Positions 26,929-36,478 of a DNA stretch of 64,000 nucleotides are shown here, piece after piece. The stretch is from Streptomyces cellulosae (GTDB lineage: Bacteria; Actinomycetota; Actinomycetes; Streptomycetales; Streptomycetaceae): the NCBI RefSeq assembly GCF_000721105.1, contig NZ_JOEV01000046.1, forward strand, positions 13,793-77,792, given 5' to 3'. Made by a program: the position numbers and the translations under genes. The notes under the pieces are model-generated. The model did not search any database, was not told where the DNA came from, and saw only the letters and a list, made by a program, of their open reading frames with translations. Position 1 is the stretch's first letter. Every line of letters begins with the position of its first letter.

Positions 26929-27369
26929 TCAAGGGTGCAGCCAGCCACCGAACGGCAGGTTCCGGACAACCGTGAAGACCAGCAGCAACGCGACGAGCGT
27001 CCACACCAGGGCCGGAGCGGGATCGATCCGCCACGGACGTCCGCGCACCGCGTTCACCACCCAGACGGTCCACACCACGGCGAAGCCCAGATAGCCGAAG
27101 ACGGCCGCCGCGTTGGCGTGCAGCGCGGTGAGGAGGTCCCCGTGGACGAAGGCGTGCGCGCTGCGCAGGCCGCCGCAGCCGGGGCAGTACAGGCCCGTGT
27201 AGCGCAGCAGCGGGCAGACGGGGTAGTGGCCGGGCTGGTTGGGGTCCACGACCCCCACGTACGCGAAGGCGCCGGCGACCGCGGCGAGAATCCCAGCGGG
27301 TACGGCCAGCCGTCCCACGACCGTGGTGGACGGCGTCATCCGCTGACTGTCGGCGTTCACCTCACGCAT
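26929..27369 (-). CDS. DUF2752 membrane protein
   Basis: 146-residue protein with about four hydrophobic segments and the DUF2752 core, CPLLRYTGLYCPGCGGLRSA, whose three cysteines may bind metal. Function is unknown; the family is common in actinobacteria, often beside trp genes. The ATG at 27369 was chosen; an ATG 33 bp downstream (MTPSTTVV) is also possible. Confidence 0.75.
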   Translation of the reverse strand: MREVNADSQRMTPSTTVVGRLAVPAGILAAVAGAFAYVGVVDPNQPGHYPVCPLLRYTGLYCPGCGGLRSAHAFVHGDLLTALHANAAAVFGYLGFAVVWTVWVVNAVRGRPWRIDPAPALVWTLVALLLVFTVVRNLPFGGWLHP

Positions 27370-27451
27370 TGTGCCCCGCGCGGCCCGCACGCGCGCGAGG
27401 GGCGGCCTCCGGCATTCGCGCCGGACCGCCCCTCCACGAGGTTCGTCCGTG

Positions 27452-27703
27452 TCAGCTCTCGGCGTTCACCGGCTCGCGCTTGTCCGTGGTGTGGTGCACC
27501 GGGTGGGCGTTCTTCGGCATGCCCAGTCCCATGGCGCTCATGATCCAGCCGACCACGCCTCCGAGGACCACGATCGCCATGCCGGCCCAGAAGCCCGCCG
27601 GCTGGGCCATCACCATGAAGGCACCCGCCACGCAGAAACCGATGAAGACGATGATGACACCGGTCCAGGCGGCCGGGGTGTGACCGTGGCTGCTGCCCGC
27701 CAT
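27452..27703 (-). CDS. HGxxPAAW-family small membrane protein
   Basis: 83 residues with two hydrophobic helices. The N-terminus MAGSSHGHTPAAW matches the HGxxPAAW family that occurs in trp regions of Streptomyces. The C-terminus is polar. ATG 27703 has GAGGAG 7 bp upstream. Function unknown. Confidence 0.8.
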   Translation of the reverse strand: MAGSSHGHTPAAWTGVIIVFIGFCVAGAFMVMAQPAGFWAGMAIVVLGGVVGWIMSAMGLGMPKNAHPVHHTTDKREPVNAES

Positions 27704-27832
27704 GACTGCTCCTCGTTGCTGTGTACGTGTCGTACGAGTCGTACGTGTCTGAGCCGGACGCTCATGGTCCATTGTCCCGCACGCGCGCGCAGGTGGTGCC
27801 CGGGGGTCGCTCTTGCGCGCCCGGGGGCCGGG

Positions 27833-28462
27833 TCACGCCCCGGTCGGATCCTCGCCCCGGTCGAGGGCCTTCCACAGCTCCTCGGGCCGGTCGGGGTCGG
27901 CGGCGGCCGTGCGGCGGGGGCGGGGGGCGCCCGAGCGTTCGTACCGGCCGGACATCGCGGGCCACAGGCGGCCGTAGCGCAGGGCGAGCAGTCCGGCGAG
28001 GAGGATCAGCAGGCCGCCCGCGGCGGCGGCGTACGGCCACGCGGTGTGGGTCAGCGAGTCCACGGCGGCCGAGGTGTCGCCGGAGGCCTTCGCGGCCTTC
28101 TCGTCGAGGGCGGAGCTGTCGGAGGTGCCGAGCAGGGACGCGGCGATCGTGCCGGCCCCGGAGAGCGCGAGCAGAGCGGCGACGGCGAGGCGGCCGGCCC
28201 GGCGGACGGCGAAGACGGCGACGAGCGCGGCGAGGCCCACTATGGCGAGAGCCGCGGGAACGCCGGTGACGTCACTGCCCTTCGCGGTCAGCGGGAAGGC
28301 ACCGCCGGCCACCGTCGCGGTGCCCTGTGCCCACTGCTGGCGGGTGGCCAGCAGCACGACCGCCACGCCCAGCGCACCGCACAGCAGGGCCATGGCGAGG
28401 CTTCGGCGGCCGGACCGGTCGGGTCCTGCGGCTTCGGAACGGGGATGAGGAACAGCAGTCAC
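27833..28462 (-). CDS. Trp-region conserved membrane protein (TIGR02234-like)
   Basis: 209-residue protein with four predicted transmembrane helices and a polar, Arg/Pro-rich C-terminal tail. Position between trpE and trpC and the LLATRQQWAQGT motif after the first helix fit the TIGR02234 family of actinobacterial trp clusters. No function is known. The start is uncertain: GTG 28462 or GTG 28471. Confidence 0.7.
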   Translation of the reverse strand: MTAVPHPRSEAAGPDRSGRRSLAMALLCGALGVAVVLLATRQQWAQGTATVAGGAFPLTAKGSDVTGVPAALAIVGLAALVAVFAVRRAGRLAVAALLALSGAGTIAASLLGTSDSSALDEKAAKASGDTSAAVDSLTHTAWPYAAAAGGLLILLAGLLALRYGRLWPAMSGRYERSGAPRPRRTAAADPDRPEELWKALDRGEDPTGA

Positions 28463-28542
28463 GTACTCCACTATCGCCCGAACCCCGGGCCAACGGTCAC
28501 CCGGGGTTGGTATGAGAAGTGTCCTACTGTGCCGAAAGCGCC

Positions 28543-30021
28543 CTACTTGCCAAGACGGTTGGCGGTGTGGACGGCGCGCAGGACGGCCGCCGCCTTGTTG
28601 CGGCACTCCTGGTCCTCGGAGACCGGGTCCGAGTCGGCGACAATGCCGGCGCCCGCCTGGACGTACGCGGTGCCGCCGCGCAGCAGGGCCGTACGGATGG
28701 CGATGGCGGTGTCGGAGTCGCCGGCAAAGTCCAGATAGCCCACACAGCCGCCGTACAGACCGCGTCGGGAGGGCTCCAGCTCGTCGATGATCTGCATCGC
28801 GCGCGGCTTCGGCGCGCCGGAGAGGGTGCCCGCCGGGAAACAGGCCGTCAGGACGTCGAAGGCGGTGCGGCCCGCGCCGATCTTGCCGGTGACCGTCGAG
28901 ACGATGTGCATGACGTGCGAGTACCGCTCGACGGACATGAAGTCGACGACCTCGACCGAGCCGGGTTCGCAGACCCGGCCCAGGTCGTTGCGCCCGAGGT
29001 CGACCAGCATGAGGTGCTCGGCGCGCTCCTTGGGGTCGGCGAGCAGTTCGTCGGCGAGGGCCTGGTCCTCCTGCGGGGTGGCCCCGCGGTGCCGGGTGCC
29101 GGCGATGGGATGGACCATGGCGTGCCCGTCCTCGACCTTGACCAGGGCCTCGGGGGACGAGCCCACGACGTCGAAGCCGTCGAAGCGGAACAGGTACATG
29201 TACGGGGAGGGGTTGGTCGCCCGCAGCACCCGGTACACGTCCAACGCGCTTGCGGTGCACGGTGTTTCGAAGCGCTGGGAGGGAACGACCTGGAACGCCT
29301 CGCCCGCGCGGATGCGCTCCTTGATGTCCTCGACGGCCTCCTGGAAGTCGGGGCCGCCCCACAAGGCCGTGTAGTCGGGCAGTTCGGAGGGCGGGAGGGC
29401 GGCGGCGGGCTGGGCCACCGCGCGCGAGAGGTCGGCCTCCATGGCGTCGAGGCGGGCCGTCGCGTCCGCGTACGCCTCGTCGACGCCGGTGTCGAGGTCG
29501 TTGTGGTTGATCGCGTTGGCGATCAGGAGGACCGAGCCCTCCCAGTGGTCCATCACCGCGAGGTCACTGGTCAGGAGCATGGTCAGCTCGGGCAGCTTGA
29601 GGTCGTCGCGCTCGCCGGGGCCGATCTTCTCCAAGCGGCGCACGATGTCGTAGCCGAGGTAGCCGACCATGCCGCCGGTGAAGGGGGGCAGGCCCTCCTG
29701 GTGCGGGGTGTGCAGGGCCTCGATGGTGGCGCGCAGGGCGGCGAGGGGGTCGCCGTCGACCGGGACGCCGACGGGCGGGGCGCCGAGCCAGTGGGCCTGG
29801 CCGTCGCGGGCCGTCAGCGTCGCCGCCGATCGCACGCCGACGAAGGAGTAGCGGGACCACGAGCGGCCGTTCTCCGCGGACTCCAGCAGGAAGGTGCCGG
29901 TGCGCTCGGCGGCGAGCTTGCGGTAGAGCGCGACCGGGGTGTCGCCGTCGGCGAGGAGTTTGCGGGTGACGGGGATGACCCGGCGGTCGGTGGCCAGCTT
30001 GCGGAACGTCTCGAGGTCCAT
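28543..30021 (-). CDS. trpE: Anthranilate synthase component I
   Basis: 492-residue chorismate-using enzyme, first step of tryptophan synthesis. The C-terminal chorismate-binding domain has [31 protein letters not shown] and [12 protein letters not shown]; the N-terminal LLESAE motif belongs to the tryptophan feedback site. The ATG is 12 bp after the hisI stop, so both are probably on one transcript. No leader peptide rich in Trp codons is visible in front of it. The glutaminase partner trpG is not in the window. Confidence 0.95.
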   Translation of the reverse strand: MDLETFRKLATDRRVIPVTRKLLADGDTPVALYRKLAAERTGTFLLESAENGRSWSRYSFVGVRSAATLTARDGQAHWLGAPPVGVPVDGDPLAALRATIEALHTPHQEGLPPFTGGMVGYLGYDIVRRLEKIGPGERDDLKLPELTMLLTSDLAVMDHWEGSVLLIANAINHNDLDTGVDEAYADATARLDAMEADLSRAVAQPAAALPPSELPDYTALWGGPDFQEAVEDIKERIRAGEAFQVVPSQRFETPCTASALDVYRVLRATNPSPYMYLFRFDGFDVVGSSPEALVKVEDGHAMVHPIAGTRHRGATPQEDQALADELLADPKERAEHLMLVDLGRNDLGRVCEPGSVEVVDFMSVERYSHVMHIVSTVTGKIGAGRTAFDVLTACFPAGTLSGAPKPRAMQIIDELEPSRRGLYGGCVGYLDFAGDSDTAIAIRTALLRGGTAYVQAGAGIVADSDPVSEDQECRNKAAAVLRAVHTANRLGK

Positions 30022-30032
30022 GGCGGCTGACC

Positions 30033-30434
30033 TTACTGATCCGAGGCGGCCGCGCCGGAATCGGCGCCGCCCTCGACGGCCTTGAGGACATCCACGTCGA
30101 AGCAGGTGCGGGCGCCGGTGTGGCAGGCGGCGCCCACCTGGTCGACTTTGACCAGCACGGTGTCGGCGTCGCAGTCGAGGGCGACGGACTTGACCCACTG
30201 GAAGTGGCCCGAGGTGTCGCCCTTGACCCAGTACTCCCGGCGGCTGCGCGACCAGTAGGTGCAGCGGCCGGTGGTGAGGGTGCGGTGCAGTGCCTCGTCG
30301 TCCATCCAGCCGAGCATCAGCACCTCACCGGTGTCGTACTGCTGGGCGATGGCGGGCAGGAGCCCGTCGGCGCTGCGCTTGAGGCGCGCGGCGATCTCGG
30401 GGTCCAGGTTGCTGGGCGCGGGCGTGCTGGTCAT
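30033..30434 (-). CDS. hisI: Phosphoribosyl-AMP cyclohydrolase
   Basis: 133-residue enzyme of the third histidine step. Metal-binding and active-site blocks are [30 protein letters not shown] and [12 protein letters not shown]. HisE is not fused. ATG 30434 was preferred over an in-frame ATG 9 bp upstream. The gene is separated from the main his operon by about 2.8 kb of unrelated genes and sits with trpE. Confidence 0.95.
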   Translation of the reverse strand: MTSTPAPSNLDPEIAARLKRSADGLLPAIAQQYDTGEVLMLGWMDDEALHRTLTTGRCTYWSRSRREYWVKGDTSGHFQWVKSVALDCDADTVLVKVDQVGAACHTGARTCFDVDVLKAVEGGADSGAAASDQ

Positions 30435-30518
30435 GGGGGCCATTGTGCCGCGCGCCGCTGACAGTCACCGGGGAGTGTCCACTGTGCGGACGTGCGCCCC
30501 GGTCGTAGGCTGGCTGCC

Positions 30519-31154
30519 ATGTCGACTTTCGCCAAGCGTGAACGACTTCTCCTCGCCGATCTGTTGGAAGCCGAGGGTCCCGAGGCCCCGACCCTGTGCG
30601 AGGGCTGGACGACCCGTGACCTCGCCGCGCACGTGGTGGTGCGCGAACGCCGCCCCGACGCGGCCGGCGGCATACTGATCAAGCAGCTCGCCTCCCGCCT
30701 GGACAAGGTGATGGAGGAGTTCGCGGCCAAGCCCTACGAGGAGCTGATCCAGCTGATCCGGACCGGCCCGCCGCGCTTCTCACCCTTCTCCCTCAAGCAG
30801 ATCGACGAGGCGTCCAACATCGTCGAGTTCTACGTCCACACCGAGGACGTGCGCCGGGCCCGCCCCGACTGGACGCCCCGCGAGCTCGACCCGGTCTTCC
30901 AGGACGCGCTGTGGTCCCGGCTGGAGCGCACCGCCCGTCTCGTGGGCCGCGGCGTCCCGACCGGCCTGGTGCTGCGCCGCCCGGACGGTCAGACGGCGGT
31001 CGCCCACCGCGGCACCCCGGTCGTGACGGTGACGGGCGAGCCCTCGGAGCTGCTGCTGTTCACGTACGGCCGGCAGAGCGCGGCCAGGGTCGAGCTGGAC
31101 GGCGACAAGGAAGCGATCGCCCAGCTGCATGACACGAAGCAGCTCGGTATCTGA
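30519..31154 (+). CDS. TIGR03085-like, DinB/mycothiol-isomerase-fold protein
   Basis: 211 residues. The N-terminal helical bundle (FAKRERLLLADLLEAEGPEAPTLCEGWTTRDLAAHVVVRERRPD) resembles the mycothiol maleylpyruvate isomerase N-terminal domain, with histidines (AAHVV, YVHTED) in metal-site positions. The C-terminal part is the short alpha/beta domain (RRPDGQTAVAH, GEPSELLLFTYGR). Proteins of this group may perform mycothiol-dependent chemistry; no substrate is known. It is a single gene divergent from hisI. Confidence 0.75.
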   Translation: MSTFAKRERLLLADLLEAEGPEAPTLCEGWTTRDLAAHVVVRERRPDAAGGILIKQLASRLDKVMEEFAAKPYEELIQLIRTGPPRFSPFSLKQIDEASNIVEFYVHTEDVRRARPDWTPRELDPVFQDALWSRLERTARLVGRGVPTGLVLRRPDGQTAVAHRGTPVVTVTGEPSELLLFTYGRQSAARVELDGDKEAIAQLHDTKQLGI

Positions 31155-31216
31155 CGACCCTGCCCGGCCGGACCGGCCTCCAGCTCCTGCTGGAGCCCGG
31201 CGGGTCGGACAGCGGG

Positions 31217-32470
31217 TCAGCGGGGCAGTTCGGCGCGGCGCAGGTCCCTGGCGCCCAGGGCCACCATCCCGCCGAGCCCGCAGACCAGTGCGCTGACGAC
31301 GAAGACCGGGCGGGTGCCCCAGGTCCCGATCGCCGCGGCGGACAGCGGCATGCTGAGCGGGGCGAAGCCGAGGCTGACCAGACTTGCCACGGCGGTGACG
31401 CGGCCCAGGCAGGCGGGGTCCGACTGGGTCTGCAGCAGGGCGGCGCACAGGGCGCCGCTGAGCCCGGCCAACAGTCCGACGAGCAGGGCGACCCCGACCG
31501 CCGAGGCGACGTCGGGCGCGTAGGCGAGAGCGCCGATCGCGACGGAGCCCGCGACGCACGCGTACGCCATGACGTGCCCGGCGTGCGGTACGCGGCCGCG
31601 CACGGTCAGCAGCAGGGAGGCGGCCCCCGCGCCGACTCCGAACCCGGCGAGCACCCAGCCCATCCCGGAGGCTCCCCAGCCGCGCTCGTCGGCGAGCAGG
31701 GCCAGACCCACGTTGAGCGGGCCGACGAAACCGAGGTCGCCCAGGGCGATGGCCAGCACCAGCGGGGCGAGGACACGGTGGCGGCGGGTGTAGCGCAGGC
31801 CTGCCACGAGATCGCGCCAGGCGGTTCCCCCCGAGGCCGCCGTGTCGTCGGCGGGCAGCTCCCGCGTCCGTACGGAGACCAGCAGCGGCACCGAGACGGC
31901 GATCAGCAGCGCGGCGAGCCCGAACGCGGCTGCCGCACCCCCCAGGGCCACTCCGAGCCCGCCGAGCGGTCCGCCGGCCACGCTCGCGAAGCGGATCCCG
32001 AGCCCTCGCATGCCCTGCACGCGCGCGAGCTGGTCGCGGCTCGTCACGCGCGCGGGGAGGGCACCCACGGCGGGCATGAACACGGCGTCGACGGTGCCGA
32101 AGACCACGGCGAGCACCGCCAGCGGCCACAGCCCGGGGTCGGTGGTGAACAGCAGCACGGCGACCGCGAGCACGGCGGCGCAGCGCACGGCGTCGCTGCC
32201 GATGACCACCCTGCGCGGCCCGAGCCGGTCGGCGATCACTCCGCCGCCCAGCATCAGCAGCGCGCGCGGCACGGCGCTCGCCGCCATCACCAGGCCCGCC
32301 TGTGCGGGCGTACCGGCCCGGACGGCGGCCCAGGACAGGGCGAGGTAGTAGACGTTGTCGCCCATCATCGAGGCGGTGTAGGCGGCGAGCCAGCGCAGGA
32401 CGTTGCCGTCGCGGTGGGCGGGGTGCCCGGTGGTGTCCCGCTCGGAACGGACGGGCGCGGTGACGGTCAC
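31217..32470 (-). CDS. MFS transporter, probable drug exporter
   Basis: 417 residues with about 12 hydrophobic segments. The loop after helix 2-3 (GGGVIADRLGPRRVVIGSD) is the MFS motif A. It lacks extra domains. It follows the ArsR-type regulator by 12 bp on the same strand, so they form a two-gene operon whose inducer the regulator probably senses. Substrate unknown; similar pairs export drugs or macrolides. Confidence 0.85.
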   Translation of the reverse strand: MTVTAPVRSERDTTGHPAHRDGNVLRWLAAYTASMMGDNVYYLALSWAAVRAGTPAQAGLVMAASAVPRALLMLGGGVIADRLGPRRVVIGSDAVRCAAVLAVAVLLFTTDPGLWPLAVLAVVFGTVDAVFMPAVGALPARVTSRDQLARVQGMRGLGIRFASVAGGPLGGLGVALGGAAAAFGLAALLIAVSVPLLVSVRTRELPADDTAASGGTAWRDLVAGLRYTRRHRVLAPLVLAIALGDLGFVGPLNVGLALLADERGWGASGMGWVLAGFGVGAGAASLLLTVRGRVPHAGHVMAYACVAGSVAIGALAYAPDVASAVGVALLVGLLAGLSGALCAALLQTQSDPACLGRVTAVASLVSLGFAPLSMPLSAAAIGTWGTRPVFVVSALVCGLGGMVALGARDLRRAELPR

Positions 32471-32482
32471 GGAGGTGGCCTC

Positions 32483-33073
32483 TCAGACGCGGAACGGGAA
32501 TCCGTACAGGTGCAGCGCGACGTTCTCGCGCCCTTCGGTGTCGCCGGCCGCGTCGGCGGCCCGGCCCTTCTCCTTGAACTTCTTGAGCAGGGCGTGCATC
32601 TGGTCGGACAGCTCGGCGAGTTCGGGCGCCGTCAGCCGCACCAGGTACTCCGAGTCCACGGACGCGCTGTTCCATTCGGCGCCCCAGTGAGGGCGCTCGT
32701 CGAGGTGGCGCCGGTAGAGCTCGCCGCGCTGCTCGTAGAAGAGCCGGGAAGCCGCCGTGTGCGCGGCCACCTTCTCCGGCGCGTCCTGGAAGTCCTCGTC
32801 GTGGATGCTGACGCCCTCCGAGGCGGGCTGCCACCAGCGCTCACGCCCGTCCTCGCTGCGCGGATCCGCCTCCTCGATGAGGCCGTGGTCGGCGAGCTTG
32901 CGCAGGTGGTAGCTGACCAGCGAGACGGCCTCGTCCACCTGCTCGGCGAGCTGGGACGCGGTCGCCGTGCGGGCGACGTACAGCAGCCGGTAGAGCTGCG
33001 CCCGCAACGGATGCGCCAGTGCCTTGAGCGTGCCCAGATCGGTGATCCGGCGGTCTCGTTCTGTGCCCGTCAT
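32483..33073 (-). CDS. ArsR-type helix-turn-helix regulator
   Basis: 196 residues. The winged helix near residues 10-85 (LKALAHPLRAQLYRLLYVARTATASQLAEQV, VSLVSYHLRKLADHGLIEEA) is ArsR-like. No metal-binding cysteine pair is visible, so it is not a classic metal sensor. The helical C-terminal domain is typical of regulators paired with MFS exporters. A 52-bp near-perfect palindrome lies 12 bp upstream of its ATG and is the obvious operator candidate. Confidence 0.85.
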   Translation of the reverse strand: MTGTERDRRITDLGTLKALAHPLRAQLYRLLYVARTATASQLAEQVDEAVSLVSYHLRKLADHGLIEEADPRSEDGRERWWQPASEGVSIHDEDFQDAPEKVAAHTAASRLFYEQRGELYRRHLDERPHWGAEWNSASVDSEYLVRLTAPELAELSDQMHALLKKFKEKGRAADAAGDTEGRENVALHLYGFPFRV

Positions 33074-33085
33074 GGCTTCACCGCA

Positions 33086-33137
33086 GATACGAAAGAGAAG
33101 TTGCACAACATATTTTGCGCAACTTCTCTTTCGTATC
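33086..33137. promoter_or_regulatory. 52-bp near-perfect palindrome upstream of the ArsR-type gene
   Basis: Outer arms GATACGAAAGAGAAGTTGC (33086-33104) and GCAACTTCTCTTTCGTATC (33119-33137) are a perfect 19-bp inverted repeat. The 14-bp centre is also symmetric at 10 positions (CAA and TTG around ATAT), giving 48 of 52 symmetric positions. It is far more AT-rich than its surroundings. It may be an autoregulatory operator, or a leader hairpin that covers the region just before the start codon. Confidence 0.8.
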
Positions 33138-33149
33138 CGCTCCGGAAGA

Positions 33150-33180
33150 AGCCCCGGCTGCCCTTGCGGCAACCGGGGCT
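33150..33180. terminator. Terminator hairpin after hisF
   Basis: AGCCCCGG-C-TGCC pairs with GGCA-A-CCGGGGCT around a 5-base loop: 12 bp with one mismatch. It lies just downstream of the hisF stop on the minus strand and upstream of the ArsR-type promoter. Confidence 0.75.
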
Positions 33181-33196
33181 CAAGCCCAGGAGGACG

Positions 33197-33952
33197 TCAC
33201 CGCACCGGGTGCCCCGCCTCCCGCAGCGTCTGCTTCACCTGCCCGATCCGCAGATCTCCGAAGTGGAACACCGAGGCCGCGAGCACCGCGTCGGCGCCCG
33301 CCGCGACGGCCGGCGGGAAGTCGGCCAGCCCGCCCGCGCCACCCGACGCGATCACCGGCACGGTCACGTGCTTGCGGACCGCGGCGATCATCTCCAGGTC
33401 GTAGCCGTCCTTCGTGCCGTCCGCGTCCATCGAGTTGAGCAGAATCTCCCCCGCGCCCAGCTCGGCCGCCCGGTGGGCCCACTCGACGGCGTCGATGCCG
33501 GTGCCCTTGCGGCCGCCGTGGGTGGTCACCTCGAAGGAACCCGACTCGGAGCGGCGCGCGTCCACCGAGAGGACCAGCACCTGCCGGCCGAAGCGCTCGG
33601 CGATCTCGCGGATGAGGTCAGGACGGGCGATGGCGGCCGTGTTGACGCCCACCTTGTCCGCGCCGGCCCGCAGCAGCTTGTCGACGTCCTCGGCCGTACG
33701 GACGCCGCCGCCGACCGTCAGGGGGATGAACACCTGCTCGGCGGTGCGGCGCACCACGTCGTACGTCGTCTCGCGGTTGCCGGACGAGGCGGTGATGTCC
33801 AGGAACGTCAGCTCGTCGGCGCCCTCGGCGTCGTACACCTTGGCCATCTCGACGGGGTCGCCCGCGTCGCGCAGGTTCTGGAAGTTGACGCCCTTGACGA
33901 CCCGGCCGTTGTCCACGTCCAGGCAGGGGATGACTCGGACCGCCAGGGTCAT
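33197..33952 (-). CDS. hisF: Imidazole glycerol phosphate synthase cyclase subunit
   Basis: 251-residue TIM barrel that joins with His[15 protein letters not shown] at the N-terminus holds the first catalytic Asp (residue 12); the second is in [10 protein letters not shown] near 132. GGGVRT and SGGAGG are phosphate-binding loops. The ATG overlaps the ridA stop. Last gene of the his operon, followed by a hairpin. Confidence 0.97.
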   Translation of the reverse strand: MTLAVRVIPCLDVDNGRVVKGVNFQNLRDAGDPVEMAKVYDAEGADELTFLDITASSGNRETTYDVVRRTAEQVFIPLTVGGGVRTAEDVDKLLRAGADKVGVNTAAIARPDLIREIAERFGRQVLVLSVDARRSESGSFEVTTHGGRKGTGIDAVEWAHRAAELGAGEILLNSMDADGTKDGYDLEMIAAVRKHVTVPVIASGGAGGLADFPPAVAAGADAVLAASVFHFGDLRIGQVKQTLREAGHPVR

Positions 33953-34353
33953 GAATTCACGGCTCCTCTGAATGCTTCCAGTTCCACTGAGACCAGGATG
34001 CGCGGGTCGACGAAACCGTCCACGATCAGCACGGTCGCGACCGGGCGCACGGCGTCGAACAGCTCCTTGTGCGCGCGGCCCACCTCGTCGACGTCCCGCG
34101 GGTGCGCCAGATGCATCCGGGTCCTGATCACCGCGTCGGGCCCCAGCCCGAACCCGGCGATCGCCTCCAGGGCGCCGGTGAAGGCCACCTTGGCCTGTTC
34201 GTACGGGTCGCCCTCCCCGTACAGCACGTCGCCCTTGAAGGCCGTCGTGCCCGCCACCAGCACCAGATCGCCCGCCGCGACGGCGCGCGCGAAACCGAAA
34301 CTCTCTTCCCAGGGATTTCCGCTCTGCACACGCCGCACGGCCTCGGACGTCAT
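33949..34353 (-). CDS. RidA-family protein
   Basis: 134 residues of the RidA/YjgF family: [45 protein letters not shown] and [24 protein letters not shown]. Catalytic-type RidA proteins deaminate reactive enamines/imines and carry a conserved arginine; here Arg in IRTRMHL and PRILVSVE is near that position. It lies between priA and hisF with ATGA overlaps on both sides, so it is made with the histidine enzymes. Its exact role there is not known. Confidence 0.85.
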   Translation of the reverse strand: MTSEAVRRVQSGNPWEESFGFARAVAAGDLVLVAGTTAFKGDVLYGEGDPYEQAKVAFTGALEAIAGFGLGPDAVIRTRMHLAHPRDVDEVGRAHKELFDAVRPVATVLIVDGFVDPRILVSVELEAFRGAVNS

Positions 34354-35078
34354 GACGACACTTCCTCCAGTGCTTCTTCCAGGGTGAACGCCTTCGCGTA
34401 CAGCGCCTTCCCGACGATGGCCCCTTCGACACCGAGGGGCACCAGCTCGGCGATGGCCCGCAGGTCGTCCAGGGACGACACACCGCCGGAGGCCACGACC
34501 GGGCGGTCCGTGGCGGCGCACACGGTGCGCAGCAGCTCCAGGTTGGGGCCCTGCAGGGTGCCGTCCTTGGCGATGTCGGTCACCACGTACCGCGCGCAGC
34601 CCTCCTTGTTGAGGCGCTCCAGCGTCTCGTAGAGGTCGCCGCCGTCCCGGGTCCAGCCACGACCGCGCAGGGTCGTGCCGCGGACGTCGAGACCGACCGC
34701 GATCTTGTCGCCGTGCTCCGCGATGACCTTGGCGACCCACTCCGGGGTCTCCAGGGCGGCCGTGCCGAGGTTGACCCGGGTGCAGCCGGTGGCCAGGGCG
34801 GCGGCGAGCGTGTCGTCGTCGCGGATGCCGCCGGACAGCTCCACCTTGATGTCCATCGCCCCGGCGACCTCGGCGATCAGTGCCCTGTTGTCGCCGGTGC
34901 CGAACGCGGCGTCCAGGTCCACCAGGTGCAGCCACTCGGCGCCCGACCGCTGCCAGGCCAGGGCGGCCTCCAATGGGGAGCCGTACGAGGTTTCCGTGCC
35001 GGACTCGCCGTGCACGAGGCGGACGGCCTGGCCGTCACGGACGTCGACGGCGGGGAGGAGTTCGAGCTTCGAAGCCAT
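34350..35078 (-). CDS. priA: Bifunctional HisA/TrpF isomerase PriA
   Basis: 242-residue TIM barrel. [14 protein letters not shown] gives catalytic Asp12 and [14 protein letters not shown] gives Asp131, matching Asp11 and Asp130 of Streptomyces PriA. In Streptomyces this enzyme carries out both ProFAR isomerisation (histidine) and PRA isomerisation (tryptophan), and no separate trpF is seen in the trp block here. It therefore probably serves both pathways. The ATG overlaps the hisH stop; its stop overlaps the ridA start. Confidence 0.95.
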   Translation of the reverse strand: MASKLELLPAVDVRDGQAVRLVHGESGTETSYGSPLEAALAWQRSGAEWLHLVDLDAAFGTGDNRALIAEVAGAMDIKVELSGGIRDDDTLAAALATGCTRVNLGTAALETPEWVAKVIAEHGDKIAVGLDVRGTTLRGRGWTRDGGDLYETLERLNKEGCARYVVTDIAKDGTLQGPNLELLRTVCAATDRPVVASGGVSSLDDLRAIAELVPLGVEGAIVGKALYAKAFTLEEALEEVSS

Positions 35079-35725
35079 CAAAGGGTTCCGATCCAGTTGT
35101 TCAACAGCTGCGCTCCGGCGTCGCCGGACTTCTCGGGGTGGAACTGGGTGGCCCACAGGACGCCGTTCTCCACTGCGGCCACGAACGGCTTGCCGTGCGT
35201 CGACCAGGTGACGAGTGGGGCGCGCATCGCGGGGTTCGTGGTCTGAAGGCTCCAGTCGTGGACGGCGTAGGAGTGCACGAAGTAGAAGCGCGCGTCCGTG
35301 TCCAGGCCCGCGAACAGCTCGGAGCCGGTCGGCGCGTCCACGGTGTTCCAGCCCATGTGGGGGACGATCTCGGCCTGGAGGGGCTCGACCGCGCCGGGCC
35401 ACTCGTCGAGGCCCTCCGCCTCCACGCCGTGCTCGATGCCGCGCGCGAAGAGGATCTGCATGCCGACGCAGATGCCCATGACCGGGCGCCCGCCGGACAG
35501 CCGGCGGTCGATGATCCAGTCGCCCCGGGCCTCGCGCAGACCCTTCATGCAGGCGGCGAAGGCGCCGACGCCCGGCACCAGCAGGCCGTCGGCGTTCATC
35601 GCCTTGTCGAAGTCACGGGTTATCTCGACCTCGGCTCCCGCGCGCGCGAGGGCGCGCTCGGCGGACCTCACGTTGCCGAAGCCGTAGTCGAAGACGACCA
35701 CTCGCCTGGGAGAGCTCAATTCCAC
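35078..35725 (-). CDS. hisH: Imidazole glycerol phosphate synthase glutaminase subunit
   Basis: 215-residue class I glutaminase. The catalytic cysteine is in [10 protein letters not shown], with histidine and glutamate in [20 protein letters not shown] at the N-terminus is typical. The GTG at 35725 lies inside the end of the small membrane-protein gene, and GGAGG sits directly before it, so translation is coupled. The stop overlaps the priA start. Confidence 0.95.
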   Translation of the reverse strand: MELSSPRRVVVFDYGFGNVRSAERALARAGAEVEITRDFDKAMNADGLLVPGVGAFAACMKGLREARGDWIIDRRLSGGRPVMGICVGMQILFARGIEHGVEAEGLDEWPGAVEPLQAEIVPHMGWNTVDAPTGSELFAGLDTDARFYFVHSYAVHDWSLQTTNPAMRAPLVTWSTHGKPFVAAVENGVLWATQFHPEKSGDAGAQLLNNWIGTL

Positions 35726-35880
35726 ACCTCCAGCCTCAGGACACCGGCGACCAGGCACATCGCGGCGCCGATCGAGAGCAGCACGATGAGGCTCTTCGGC
35801 ATCTGCTGCTTGACGAAGGAGTAGATGCCGCCGGCCAGGAAGAGCCCGACGACGATCAGGAGAGTCGACAGTCCGGTCAT
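35716..35880 (-). CDS. Small membrane protein between hisB and hisH
   Basis: 54 residues: [20 protein letters not shown], a short basic loop (VKQQMPKSL), then a second hydrophobic helix ending EVWN. It starts 4 bp after the hisB stop and overlaps hisH by 10 bp, so it is a true member of the operon. Two transmembrane helices and no known domain. Function unknown. Confidence 0.8.
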   Translation of the reverse strand: MTGLSTLLIVVGLFLAGGIYSFVKQQMPKSLIVLLSIGAAMCLVAGVLRLEVWN

Positions 35881-35884
35881 GGCT

Positions 35885-36478
35885 CTACAGCGCGCCCTTC
35901 GTGGAGGGGAGAATCCCGGCCGCGCGCGGGTCGCGTTCTGAGGCGTACCTGAGGGCCCGGGCCAGCGCCTTGAACTGGCACTCCACGATGTGGTGCGCGT
36001 TGCGCCCGTAGGGCACGTGCACGTGCAGCGCGATCTGCGCCTGGGCGACGAAGGACTCCAGGATGTGCCGGGTCATCGTGGTGTCGTACTCGCCGATCAT
36101 CGGCGCCATGTTCTCGGGCTCGGTGTGCACGAGGTAGGGGCGGCCGGAGAGGTCGACGGTGACCTGGGCGAGGGACTCGTCCAGGGGGACCGTGCAGTTG
36201 CCGAAGCGGTAGATGCCCACCTTGTCGCCGAGCGCCTGCTTGAAGGCGGCGCCGAGCGCGAGGGCGGTGTCCTCGATGGTGTGGTGGGAGTCGATGTGCA
36301 GGTCGCCCTCGGTCTTCACGGTCAGGTCGAACAGACCGTGCCGGCCGAGCTGGTCGAGCATGTGGTCGTAGAAGCCGACGCCCGTCGACACCTCGACCTT
36401 GCCGGACCCGTCGAGATCGATCTCGACGAGGACCGAGGTCTCCTTCGTCACCCGCTCCACGCGGCCTACGCGGCTCAT
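35885..36478 (-). CDS. hisB: Imidazoleglycerol-phosphate dehydratase
   Basis: 197-residue monofunctional enzyme (no phosphatase domain). Manganese-binding histidine motifs are [14 protein letters not shown] and [20 protein letters not shown] 36478 overlaps the hisC stop. Length is typical. Confidence 0.97.
   Translation of the reverse strand: MSRVGRVERVTKETSVLVEIDLDGSGKVEVSTGVGFYDHMLDQLGRHGLFDLTVKTEGDLHIDSHHTIEDTALALGAAFKQALGDKVGIYRFGNCTVPLDESLAQVTVDLSGRPYLVHTEPENMAPMIGEYDTTMTRHILESFVAQAQIALHVHVPYGRNAHHIVECQFKALARALRYASERDPRAAGILPSTKGAL

Noticed and set aside
28463..30032. A trp attenuator with a Trp-rich leader peptide before trpE
   Set aside because: Only 11 bp separate hisI and trpE and no TGG-run ORF is visible.
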